Shown piece by piece: positions 52,611-64,000 of a stretch of 64,000 nt of DNA. The stretch covers positions 110,005,054-110,069,053 of the forward strand of contig OW121846.1 in assembly GCA_933228895.1 (NCBI GenBank). Direction: 5' to 3'. The notes beneath the pieces are model-generated. The model was not told the origin of the DNA and searched no databases. It saw nothing but the letters and a program-made list of their open reading frames with translations. A program made the translations under genes and the position numbers. This DNA comes from Platycnemis pennipes. Lineage: Eukaryota > Arthropoda > Insecta > Odonata > Platycnemididae. Every line of letters begins with the position of its first letter. The first letter of the stretch is position 1.

Positions 52611-55465
52611 TTATTCATTAGGGGTTACCTAATTACTGTTTTTTGGTAAAGAGCATAAATTGGTAAAAGGGCATAATTGGTTCATTGCTCATAAAGAGCA
52701 TAATTGATTCATTCAGATAAACACCTCACAGCATATCAGTAAGTTTTCGGTCTTTAGTCATTATTTAGTGAGTATATTAATGCCTCTACATTTACCTTCT
52801 ATTGCGTGAGGTTGTTTCATTCCATCAAAATACTAACGCAAAAACCGCTATTCTTCACTCTTATGAGCTAACTTTGAGCACTCTTTCACCTTTCCAGTCA
52901 AGACCTACAGTAGGCAAAGAGACGAAATAGTGATCGGAATTAGTCACCTCTTCACTAACGCGCCACACTTTTCAGCCTACGATAATTTACTTGCAGCGTC
53001 TATGAATGATGACCCCTAATTTTATATTACCCAATGCTATGAAATGAGGTTGGAGACAATAATTCTTTAATCGGTGACACAATTTAAATGTTTATGAAAA
53101 CAGAAATAAGTTGTTTTCCTTTGTGAGGTGGTGCAGTTCCTCTCAAAGCGTTTAATTTTTAGTACATTATACGGGCAACTCGGCGATTATTTTCATGCCC
53201 TAATGTCTTTTATTATACATTACTGTACTGCTCTTTCAACCGTAAGATGTAAGCCATTTGACATGGCATTCTCCTGTTCCCTAATCCTAAGGAAATTGAT
53301 TTTAGGTAAACATTTTTCCGACAAAGATTGAAGTAAAGAGGGTACCCTCCAGCAGCACATTCTTATTTGGTTCAAATTATAAATACTTATCTTAATCTCA
53401 CAAGTTTTCCTTCTGAATAGGAACATATTTGTGGTAAAAGTACTTATATACGCTGGTAAATTGAACAAAATACACAGCAAGGTGATAACATCATAATATT
53501 GATCTCTGATCTGACATCTCAATGCATGGTTGTGTATGTTATAATTAGTTTTTCCCACAAAGGACTTTCGTCGTTGCTATTGTTGCACAGCTTCCGTAAA
53601 ACCGTAAGTTCTCGATTATTTTGATACTTGGCAAAAATTTGGAATCTTATAATTTTTATGCTAGGAATTACGCTGTTAACGCTGGTAAATGTGCACCCTT
53701 AACATCAAAAAAACTCTTACCTGATAGCAGTAGAAAATAGTTCGGGGGAGGAGACTGATAACTGAAATCATTTGCAACAATGAGGCTTGGTGAGTATTTG
53801 GGGAAGGATAGGCAGTTTTTAAGGAACAAAAGAAGGGTAGAGGAAAACTCGGCATCGGCTTAAAACTGCCCTAAGCGAAAATTGTTAAGGGATTGATCGT
53901 TGATCCGGAGGACGGAGTATGCAATTTGAAATGCTCACCTCAGAGAACTCAAACGGGGACTGACATCTCAATGCAAAATCTCTGCCACTACCCGGATTTG
54001 ATGTGCAACCCTCGGAATGAAAGACATATTTAGCATCGTATCATCTACTGATAAATAGGCATACATTTCATGAATTAAAAACCCATTGTTTTTGTTGCTA
54101 AATATCGAAAAATCACTGCTGAGAAGGCACTTGGTCAAATATTTAATTTAATAATTTTTTGTTTCTTTTTTGACAAAAAGCCATGCATCTTTAACTATAA
54201 GTGCAATAAACTCGTTAGATAATCGGTATATGAAATAAAAATATTTCGTAAATAATATGTAAAGATATCCAACTCGTGCAAAATAATGGTGAACATATTG
54301 TGGATTTTAGGAAGAAAATCATTCTCAGATGTAGTTAATGGGGACAAACTTTGCATCTAGTTTAGCGTAAAGAAAATCTCCGGTGAAACTCCAGCATTGA
54401 ATATGAGAAATAAAGTTATAAATAGGTACACAAAAAAGGCAGGTCGCTGAAAAATTTCACCGAGCAGGAATTTAATGGAGGATTTTTTAATATTGCAACA
54501 CAATTTACACCTATTATAGAACCCTCGGACCAATATTTCATAACCAAGGAGAGGTTTTGGGATCATGAAGTGATTGGCCAATAATTGATTCTCCAAGCAC
54601 TTCTGATTCCCATTCCTGTCATTCAATGAGCGCTGCAGCATTTCGGACATAAAGCTTCAAATTCCAAAATTGCTGCAATACCCAAGTGTACCCCTTTATC
54701 ATTTCACAAATACGAAAGGATAACTCAGTCTAGGACAGTCAAACTTCCATGGCATTTTTGCTAAAGAATAGAAAAATCGTAGACAAGAATAGGAGAGACC
54801 TACAACGAATAAAGAATGAAGAATGTATTGACGATATTCATAAAATCAATCATATAGATAAAGTCAGTGATTATATAAATGCGTTGTTACATAATTTGCT
54901 AAAACTGAGCATGTAAAAATAAAGTTATTACATATAAAACATTAGTAAGCCTTAAATACTTTCTATTTTAAAGTGTTCTGTCACATCTGTGAATTGCAAT
55001 GGAACATCTTGAAAAATCTGATTTTTTAAGTCAAGTGAAGACGGAGTAGCATAAGGAGCTCTTTCGGCGTTAATGCAGCCGAAGTAATGGAAAGAAATCC
55101 AATAAAAATCAAGGTTATTTGATAAATACAATAGGTATGTTGAAGTGAAAGTAAAGATACATATTTGTGTACGTATAACTGTGCATGCCCTCGGAATTTT
55201 TTGGACCAAAATCATGGGAATCTTTTCACTAGACCTCGTCAAGGCAATGCATAAAAAAGGCCATCTTTTTTCATGTTATACAAAATACCTTTGTTTTTTA
55301 GCCACGTCAATTTACCTTAGCCATGGCAATTCTTCTACAATCGTCCTTAGTGCTACGCCCACCTTAGTCGAAAATGCTCTACAAGTAGCAAAACTGTTCA
55401 CCTGCTCTAGGCCTATTCCCACCTATTTCAATGTTAAATTTTGCCGTCTTTTTCCTTGACAATCT
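52611..55465. other. Non-coding stretch in the Shal intron
   Basis: Begins with three loose repeats of GAGCATAATTGGTTCATT (52650-52720). The rest is AT-rich without recognisable genes or elements. Confidence 0.45.
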
Positions 55466-55622
55466 CGTTTTTGGGCAACGTGGTAACCTAATGGGCAGAG
55501 CATAGGGATGGTAACTGGAGGTCCCGGGTTCGCATCCGAGAAAGGTCGATACCACAAGCGGCACAGGGAAAGAAACTGCCCCCCGTTTAAATATGTAAAT
55601 TTCATCATTCATCATTAAAATT
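55466..55622 (+). mobile_element. tRNA-derived SINE copy
   Basis: ACGTGGTAACCTAATGGGCA is an A-box region, GTCCCGGGTTCGCATCCGAG a B box, followed by CACAGGGAAAGAAACTGCCC and a degraded body matching the other SINE copies. It ends in CATCATTCATCATT repeats. Confidence 0.75.
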
Positions 55623-57352
55623 AAACTATGTGCAAATTTCATCCGCCGGCCGTTGCGCTTCAGTAGTTAGAGAGCTCTACCACCACACCATAAAAATCAT
55701 GGTCTCCCAATTTTCCCTAGATTATTTAAAATCCCAAATTGCTATTAATTTCTTTCTTCATCACCTATTATTTCATACGGCTGTTCTACTTTGTCCGTGT
55801 GGCCTCTCGTCGGCATGCAAACCAATATTACGGCTACTTTGATTAGATGATTGCTACTTGATCTCCAACAGAAGTATGTTACCCCTCACCTGTTAACAAA
55901 GCCTTCCTATAGAAATTTTCAACGCCCGGCATTTTCAATTCTCGCGCTTGGCTTATTTCCCGCGCTCATCCAACACTGAAGATGACGTCTGAGCACAACT
56001 CAAACCAAGCCTGATGTCGAGTAAAATTTACACTTGTAAGAGGTTGCTCCTGTCCCACAACACCTATGATTTCCTGTTAGTCCTGAAATTAGAAAATTGC
56101 AAAACCTTTGCTTATAGGCTCCTTATACTGATAGGTCCCTCGAGGAAAGTAGGAAACCTAAAACTCACACATTAATCTTGCATTCTAGCAAGAAATTTCT
56201 GGTGAACTAGGAAAATGTGCGAGTTTCGGGACAGGCTATCTTGCATCACTAAGGCACCCATAAGGCGTCAATTTACCTTCAAAAGAATGATAGCAGTCGC
56301 TCATCAAATGCCCACCACGAGCACTAGAACCAAAAATTACTAAAACAGATGGTACCACAGAAGAGAAGTTAGAGGTCTCAATCTGCAGAATGACTCTTCG
56401 AAGTGAAGGAATTTGTAATGTATATAATAATACACCATTTTAGCTTGCATTGAGAACATGTTAAAAATTTTTATAGCAAGTGATCGTTCTATGAAATTTA
56501 GGAAATGAAAAGTAATAACTAATTTAGTGAAGAAAGACACCTTCCAACTCGTGATTTTTATGTATTATGCCGTTAAGCAGTGTATTTCTAAGGGTATGTT
56601 AAACAGTAGACCCCTTAGCATCTCGTGCTAAGAGCTAGGAAGTTAACGCCGACGCTGAGTTTCCGTCCACTCTTCTTCTAATACCTAAATTCCTACCTCT
56701 GCCAAATTAATCACTTATCTTATAAATAACCTAAATGGCCTTTGCTGTCGGTCGCCTCCCGGAATAACTACAACAACTCAGGTGCCAAGTGCTGTAACAA
56801 CTCTTTATATCTAAAAGTAAAATTAGTATAAAGACGTTTTGTAACATTAGTATGCTACGAATGATAAATAATTATCCTTAAAAATGAATGACATGTGAAC
56901 ATGACTTTCTGAACATTTGAATGTACCAAAACTACTGGTTAAATAGCGGAGTGTTCCTTTTTCTTTAATATGAAGCCTTACCGCCAATCAAGTTTCACAT
57001 TCTTTGTGGTTTTATTTTTCGCCAGGATATCTTTTTCCTCTGGCAACTTTCAACAATTCCCAGGTTATCCAAGTAAAGTTGCAATAAGCGAACAGGAGAA
57101 ATTTTCAAATTAAAAATGGAATTGATCGTTCGACTTTACTTATGAGAGCCACACTCTCTTCTGTAATAGTGTCCATAGATTCTTAGCAATAGGCACTTAA
57201 TCAAGGAAACTTATTTTTTTCGCCTGGCGTTGAAGGAATATCAATGAATATCAATATTATTGTCGGTAATGCTTAGTTTTATCCACGAAATGAAGAGTGG
57301 GCACGAACTACCGCAGGCACGAACTGAAATGCAATGGTTAGTTCAGCAGACA
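55623..57352. other. Non-coding stretch
   Basis: A possible A-box-like fragment (CGCTTCAGTAGTTAGAGAGC) at 55657-55680 without a B box. Otherwise nothing recognised. Confidence 0.4.
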
Positions 57353-57550
57353 AATATTTCCTATGCCTCGCAACGTCAACTACATAACTGTTACGTCAGC
57401 AAGAAGGCAGCGCACTACGCAATTTCTGAGCATTTACAAATGGTTTTTAAATTAATATTTAACTCTCTAGTAAACTGTGATTTCTCAATTCAAACTTTTT
57501 GCGTAAAATGAATACTTTTATGTTAGGGCACGAATCGCAATTAATGAATT
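57353..57550. repeat. Interspersed repeat, copy 2 (~200 bp)
   Basis: Same-orientation match of 20236-20440: TTTCCTATGCCTCGCAACGT, TGATTTCTCAATTCAAACTT, GGGCACGAATCGCAATTAAT. Confidence 0.85.
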
Positions 57551-60500
57551 CTATTTTTTGTATTTTACGTGTTATCTTAAGGGTATTTCGGTTTAGAATA
57601 TTAATGTCCCCTATTGCACATAGGAAGATTGACGTCTGAAAGTTCTCTATTGTATTATCTTATCTCCCTCCTTTTATTTTTGCGATATAACCTACCAAAT
57701 TATACGTTTAACAACTTCATAAAACGCATACGCGTTATTTTGGCAGTGGATTAGGATGCATTTTACCCTACGATTGAACAAATATAAACCATAACATATT
57801 TACCCTACGATTCTTCTCTTTGGACACTGATAAACCTACTGTAACACCTTTTTATAAGGATCGTTGCATTTCTTCAATGATCCAACTACGAAACGACGCC
57901 TATTTCATCCAGGTCCTACTTTCTGGGTGAAATTCTAGGTGTAGCTCTTTAATCCTCTCATCACGTTTCTCGAGTATTGTTTTGCAATTATAGCTTCTTC
58001 AATCCTCCTCTAACCATTAACTTGGCAAAGCCAGAGGTTTCTCACTCACATCCACCAAATCAGTAATGCAATCGTTACGTCTAAGATGGTACCTTAAATA
58101 TCTTGGCAAATGCCAGGACCTTGGGAAAATAGAAAATTTTCTACTAAGAACTCACTTTGAAAGCTTGAATGAATACGCGTACTCGTGGATTACGTCCCAA
58201 GTTAAAAGACTACGTCGACTCAAGTTTGGCTTAGTCAACCACCACCGTGACGCACACGTGGGGACTAAGGGTTGAGTTCTGGCAAGAGAAGCACCACGCA
58301 CTTCGGTGCATGGCCGCCAATGACTCGAAAACTTGGCGACAGGTTAGTGAGAGTAATAAGCAGGGTATTTTTGTTTATAAGTCCATATCAGATACGGCAG
58401 AAAAATTTGATGAGAGAAGACGTTGACCTAGCGGAACCTAGCGGACTGCAGTCTCATGAGAGTTCCCTATGCTCTTAAGTACTTCTTTACCGTCCAAAAG
58501 TTTTATTCCCTCTTTTTCGTTCCGACACATAACTAGCCTTCTTAATTGAACCAAACCCATTTATAACCCTCTATGTCCATCAACCGTCAACTACTTCTCC
58601 CTCTTCGGCGAATCTAGTAATTCTAGTAATTTAGCAATCATTTCTCTCTCCTCTACATAATGTTACCTTCATATGTCCTCAATGTAATTTCTTTCCTCTA
58701 TTACTCTCCAAAGACACACACTATAAGGCTCTCTCTCTTATATCTCCTTTGACTAAAATTTCTGTGTGACTAAAGTTCCTCTACAAGGAATGCAGTGGAG
58801 CTTGCGTGTTAATAAACTTTTCACTTTTTCATTCCAAGTACCGGTATTACAAGCTTTTAACAGTATAATTCACTATTTCCCGAAAAAAGTTTTAGGATGC
58901 GAAAATCTAGGATTTAGAAGGACGTATAAAGTTTAAGAATACAACTCATTCAGATATCATTATCTGATAAAAAGAAAGTTAAATACTCTGCTGAGTTAGG
59001 TTGTATATGAAAATACAGAGAATATATTATGTAAAAATGTGAGAACAATATGTAAAGCTGACTAAGTACAAAAATATGACAGACACAAAATAACACGAAT
59101 GACAATCAACTCCATAAGCCATAGGATACCATGAATACAGTGCTCCCTCTTTGGCTGGAGAAGGTATCACGAATCCGTGAAAAAATTATATTTTTTCTTG
59201 CACTCCCTTTTCGATACGAATGGTACTACTTTATTTTATTCAAAACTGACAATTCCACCAGCTATTTTCACGTAAAATGAATTCATATATACACTTATAA
59301 AATACATTTGTAGACTTGCCTCGTAAGCTACATTATTCCCAAACCACACATGCAACAATGTTTTCACGCAATATCGTGCTAAAAACATATTTTATGCTAT
59401 TCTGCAACCTACTTAGGTTATATTACACTCTATATTCATATCACGTATCACGCGGACTTGGTGTAATAAGAGTCACACAAGTCTCCAGCTCGCTCTAAAA
59501 ATAAAGGCCTAATCATTCCATCTATTGACCGCCCTATCGGGTTCACTCCCAAGCTGGCGTTATCAGATACTGATATTTGGCGGTTATCAAGCTTTGCGGC
59601 TCAAAAATGCGAATCGAACAAGTCTTCTATTGAAGGACGCGTCTTTCCGCGATCGAAAGTCTGTTTTCATGCCTCCCATGAATTGTAATATTTCCTTTAA
59701 CTGAGGAATTACACTCGTATACCAGCATTCATAGCGGTAACAGGAAGTGATAAGTAAATTATTTGAGAATTCCTAGATTATCAAAGTTAATTCTTCCAAA
59801 CCTTTAACATATTTGATATTCTCCCTGCTTCAAATACCTTTGCTTACGCGCATTGATACCCTTCGTTTACCTGCCGGGATGGATCTGAAGATCACACTTG
59901 AATGAATAAAATGGTCCGATTCCATTTGCTTCTAAAATGTAATGTCTAATGGATGATGATAAAATGAAATGAGCTATGAATATGCGATATGCTGTACTTT
60001 ATTCAGACTAGGTCTTACCTTCCATGAAGGCATTCCATTATAGTATGAGCAGGTCTAAAATATAATGAGTAGGTCTAAAAACAATATTACACTGTTCCCC
60101 TGTCACTACAATATGTTGGTTGATTCTCAACCATGAGTTGTAGGCCTTGAGGGGCCTTGATTAATATTCCTTGAAGCTCTTCATTTTCTTATTAGCTGTG
60201 AAGGTACAATGGCGAATAAGATATGATGCCAAAAGCAGCTGGCGAAAATCAGGCCAGTAAAATAGCAACATTGGCTATGGCATGTACGGTATTTAATTAG
60301 AACTTTCATACTTTCACTCCACCTGGTACTTAGTACTCTAGGGACCGCATCTTGTGATGGAGGTTGTTAGGTCTTTATAACACACAAGGTCAGGTTAGCC
60401 AGTTATTGTCTCATTAGTAAATACTTTGTACCGAATATTTCCCAAAAATGGGAAATATATTAATTGACAGGATTAATATTTTGTGATATTTTCAATAAGC

Positions 60501-61789
60501 CTTGAGACTTCACGCATAATATATCTCAGTTTCATTTATGAGGGACACGAAAAGGAGCAAAATGGACAATTTTTGGTTATGTGTATATTTCTCAGGAACT
60601 CGACCTGGTCAGGGATTCTATCGTTGCTGAAATTTTCATGTTAGACTCGTCCATGTCCTTTTTCGTACGTTTGTGTTCGGGAAGATTTCGACACATTCTA
60701 TGAATGAGTTGAAAGATAATATTGCAAAAATCCAAAAGTTAGAGACTCATGGATCATCTATCACCAAATTTATATAGCTCAATTTGCGCCAATATCGTCA
60801 GGTGATGAAAGTTTTCCACTCTTTTGATCAACGGCAGCTCGGCGATGGGGGCGCGGTGGTCGGGAAGCGCATCCGTTTTATTGATTGACTGCCGTTTTGC
60901 ACTTGATTAGCTTCCCCTTCTTCCATCATATCGATAAAAATAAATACTTGGATTTAAAAAGCGCGGAGTTTTATTAAAAGGCAGGTTTTAGGCGATATTA
61001 TTTTAATAGCAACAAGGGTGACTTCATAATTTCATCATAAAAAATGAACGCTATATTTTCTGTGTTGGAGCATGAGCTCGACTAAATTTTGTACTGGTCA
61101 AAACTTTGTGCAGAAATATTAAGGCCTATCTCTGCACTCCATGAAAAAATATTCATTACGGATAAACATGAGAATGCAGATATTCTAATATTCCTAATTA
61201 TGCAATAAAAAATTGATTCCTTGTTATAATTCCTCGGGGCTGAGCTTAAAGCCACCGAATAATTCCAATGGATTGCAGATGATTGGTAGATCTCTAGATA
61301 AGGAGGTTAGCTGCAAAATAATCGAGATTACTCATTGAATAAGCAGTCCTGGACAAAAAGCGACGGCATTTAGAAATGGTATTTGTCTATCCTTGTGTGT
61401 AAGGTAGGCCTTTCAAATAATATGGGAACCTATGGCTTGGCGACAGGAGGCCGTCAGCAATGTCGCACCTCACCACTCGAAGTAGAGGGCCGGCCGCAGC
61501 TCTTCTCAAATGACTGAAGAAGGAGACCAAAATGGTCGATACCGTGACACTCATTTCATTACAGAGAAGTAAAACTTATTTTAATGGCTGTAGTACTGAT
61601 TTATGGCAGTTAAAGGGAAACAAAAACATTAATATGCTGGGGAGTTGCAGCTACAATATACTTTTCCTTTTGTCAAGGCGTGATGAATAAATTATTCCAG
61701 AGGTTAAATAGCCCCACATTTGAATATCTGGGCCGGGAATACTCAAGAGAGTACATCGGGCATGTGTGATAAACATTTTAGGATAGGAT
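57551..61789. other. Non-coding stretch in the Shal intron
   Basis: AT-rich. A 22-bp imperfect tandem at about 60035-60080 (ATGAGCAGGTCTAAAA/ATGAGTAGGTCTAAAA), and a GC-richer bit at 60835-60895. No gene recognised. Confidence 0.45.
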
Positions 61790-62600
61790 AGAAACACGGT
61801 ACTTGAGACGACTTCGGACCCACGGAAGATCGGAGAACCTGAAGGTGGAGATGTAAAAAATGAACCTCCAAATTGATAGGAACCAGTTAAATGAAATGTC
61901 CAGAAGCAGAAAACTTTTGGAGCCATCGCGACGGGAGTATGAGAGACGTCTACGATGATATCAAGGAAATGATTTAACAGGTAAGAAAAAAAAACAATTA
62001 TTTTGGGAGATGAGGCCGCTATCGTCGGTGATGGTCGAAAAGGAAGAATTGCAAATATACATTGGGATATTGGAACGAGAGAGGAGGAAAAACTCTAGAA
62101 TTACACAATACAAACTGGTGGAAGGAAATAAGTATATAAAAAACCATGAACAAAGGTGATATATTCGAAAATTGCTAGTAGAAAGAAACAAATTCGAATT
62201 TACCACATTTTATTGAAACAGATGTTCAAACACTGCAAAAGCTGTCGAGGGACAGATATCGATAGTGACCCAAACAATGTGATGATTAAATGTCATTTTG
62301 AATTCAGAAGAATTAAACTGAAGAAAACAACGAAGAGCAGTTGGAAAGTAGATGAAGTGAAGAAGACTCAACATTGGCTAACCTTTCAGAGGTCAGCGAA
62401 AAATTTGTTGGAAGAGTACTTGAACGAAAAATCAGTGAGAGAGAGAGAGTTGGAAAAACAGTAAAACGGTCTACAGGCAAGCGCAAAATAAGTTATAATG
62501 AAAAGGAAATTTGCCATGGAGAAGCCCTGAATCAACGGCAGAAGTTTAAGGCCTATTATAAAAAAAAGAAACCACATTAATGGTAAAACTGGGGAAGGGA
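61790..62600 (+). pseudogene. RTE-like LINE endonuclease remnant
   Basis: Plus strand, several frames. IILGDEAAIVGDGRKGRIAN near 62000 corresponds to the endonuclease GDWNA.VG block with the key W/N residues changed. CKSCRGTDIDSDPNNVMIKC within 62156-62464 corresponds to the conserved ADI.SDH.LV end block, where His is replaced by Pro. The basic linker RRIKLKKTTKSSWKVDEVKK follows. Active-site changes plus frame breaks show it is dead. It is the front part of the same broad LINE type whose RT tail lies at 30112-31045. Confidence 0.78.
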
Positions 62601-63021
62601 AACCCTTCTAAAAAAGAATAATAAACGAAATGAGTCTTAAAGCAAGAAAATCGGGAGGGAGATGGGGATGAAGGATTTGTACAACGTATAAGACGTACAA
62701 AACAACCTCGCCATTGGAAATTTGGGAAAAAATGATTAATCGGCCATGTCTTGAGATATGATGGTCCGATGACAAATATCGAGGGAAAAGTGAATCAAAA
62801 GGAAGGAAAACCTAGTAGAAGATACATAAAGACGTCAGTAAAATATGCGTATTAGCGGAGCTTTTAATTCTTTGTGAATTGTCGGAGAAATAATCAAATG
62901 AAACTGATTAGCTTCAGTGCAAACAATGGACCCACTTTTTTAAATTTATTTTAGCAATTCTATAATTCGTAAACAACAGTAAGCGGCGCTGGTGGCTAAA
63001 AATGCACACTCCATGTGTTCA

Positions 63022-63041
63022 TCTATATATATAAAAATGAA

Positions 63042-63085
<44 letters not shown>

Positions 63086-63690
63086 TATGTCCTTTATGCA
63101 TTACTACACCATTCATCGGATCGCCATGAAACTTTGGGAAGTTGTTGAGTACATTCCCGAAAAGAGGACTACGAAATCGATATTTCAATATCGATACTTT
63201 ATCGATATAATATCGCTAAAGTATCGATAAATTGATACATTATTGATACAAAATTGAGGTGAAATTATTTAGTTTTTTAAAAGGAATGTATCGTTGCAAT
63301 ATCGATACTGTATCGAATGTATATCATGTGTTTGTCCTTTATGAATTACTACACCATTCATCGGATCGCCATGAAACTTTGGAAAGTTATTGAGTACGCT
63401 CCGCGAAGGTTTCTACAAAATCGATAATTCAATGTCGATACTGTATCGATATAATATCGATAAAATATGGATACATCGATACATTGTTGATACAAAATTG
63501 AGGTGAAATTATTTAGGTGTTTTTTATCAAAGTTTTATAAAGTATCATTACAATATCGATACTGTATCGATACAATATTGATAACTTCATGCATTACCAC
63601 AACATTCATCCAATTTCCATGAAGCTTTGGTTAGTTGTTTTGTTCACTCCATGAAGGTTTGTACAATATCGAGAATACAATATCGACACT
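63022..63690 (+). mobile_element. Helitron 5' end with three ~245-bp repeats
   Basis: TCTATATATATAAAAATGAA preceded by A fits a Helitron 5' TC terminus inserted after A. A (GT)n tract follows at 63046-63078. Then repeats start at 63089, 63334 and about 63586. Each opens with a version of CATTACTACACCATTCATC and CGCCATGAAACTTTGG. The first two are complete and contain clusters of ATCGATA; the third is truncated by the helicase region. No Rep nuclease coding is present between the terminus and the helicase. Confidence 0.7.
63046..63078. repeat. (GT)n microsatellite
   Basis: About 16 uninterrupted GT units within the Helitron head. Confidence 0.97.
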
Positions 63691-63699
63691 GGAGACGGG

Positions 63700-64000
63700 A
63701 TGTGCATCCCATTGAACTTACAATTTATTGAAACACTCACGTGCAACATATTCAAATCATCCGGCATGGGACAAATATTTCAGAAATGCCAACTTATTGC
63801 TTGGGATGAATGCACAATGGTGCACAAAGCATCGCTCGAGGCTCTGGATCGATCATTGCAAGATTTCCGTTGAATCCTGAGACCATTTGAGAACGCATTA
63901 ATATTGCTTGCACGACATTTCAGGCAAACATTACCTGTAATTCCTCGATCGACACTAGCGGATGAAATAAATGCTTGCCTGAAATATTCTACTTTGTGAC
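63700..64000 (+). pseudogene. Helitron PIF1-like helicase fragment, runs off the window
   Basis: Helitron RepHel proteins end in a PIF1-type helicase that unwinds DNA during rolling-circle transposition. From 63742 one frame reads CNIFKSSGMGQIFQKCQLIA, then WDECTMVHKASLEALDRSLQ (Walker B DE at 63805-63810), and after a TGA RHFRQTLPVIPRSTLADEIN, all characteristic of the helicase. The usual G of GDFRQ is R here. A second stop near 63997 falls where Trp is expected. The N-terminal Rep domain and Walker A part are missing upstream, since the repeats begin immediately. Dead or an internally deleted derivative. Confidence 0.88.

Noticed and set aside
62946..63230. Open frames over the GT tract
   Set aside because: Frames arise from the dinucleotide repeat (runs of CV or HT) and are not coding.

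Overview
The window is animal nuclear DNA, most likely from an arthropod and probably an insect. It is AT-rich, has introns, and carries many decayed LINEs, a Penelope-like element, tRNA-derived SINEs, DNA-transposon remnants and a Helitron. No prokaryotic gene organisation is present. The only host gene I can name with confidence is the 3' part of the Shal (Kv4, KCND-type) voltage-gated potassium channel gene, on the minus strand.

Three Shal exons with good splice sites lie at 16870-17032, 7813-8001 and 5546-5698. They join in frame, and together encode the end of the pore filter, S6 and most of the cytoplasmic C-terminus. That stretch includes the conserved Shal dendritic-targeting dileucine segment. 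No exon for T1, S1-S5 or the start of the pore can be seen between 17033 and 64000, so that whole stretch is inferred to be one intron of at least 47 kb. No terminal exon could be recognised in 1-5545.

Layout. 1-5545: downstream intron or flank, with a short tandem repeat, a 120-bp direct duplication and a 302-bp hAT-type MITE with clear target-site duplication. 5546-17032: Shal exons and introns, with a large fold-back palindrome (14412-14657) next to a tRNA-like SINE. 17033-32400: 5'-truncated CR1/L2-like LINE (21528-22690), a decayed minus-strand LINE (24985-26880), a GC-rich patch with a TATA-like box (27560-28080), and an RTE-like LINE tail (30112-31045). 32400-41200: a 1.35-kb inverted-repeat DNA element with GGCCAC-rich ends (32911-34256), Penelope-type 3' signatures (38900-39430) and several tRNA-derived SINEs. 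44740-46900: a minus-strand Penelope-like reverse transcriptase. 47300-49000: a repeated AT-rich segment. 49496-52610: a Daphne/CR1-like LINE interrupted by a SINE. 61790-62600: endonuclease part of an RTE-like LINE. 63022-64000: the 5' end of a Helitron with three ~245-bp repeats joined to a broken helicase, running off the window.

The mobile elements do not form a pathway. All show stops, frameshifts or truncations and look like fossils in the Shal intron. I found no convincing new multi-gene system. The most interesting structures are the fold-back palindrome, the GGCCAC inverted-repeat element, the repeat-bearing Helitron head, and a 173-codon open extension after a Shal exon.
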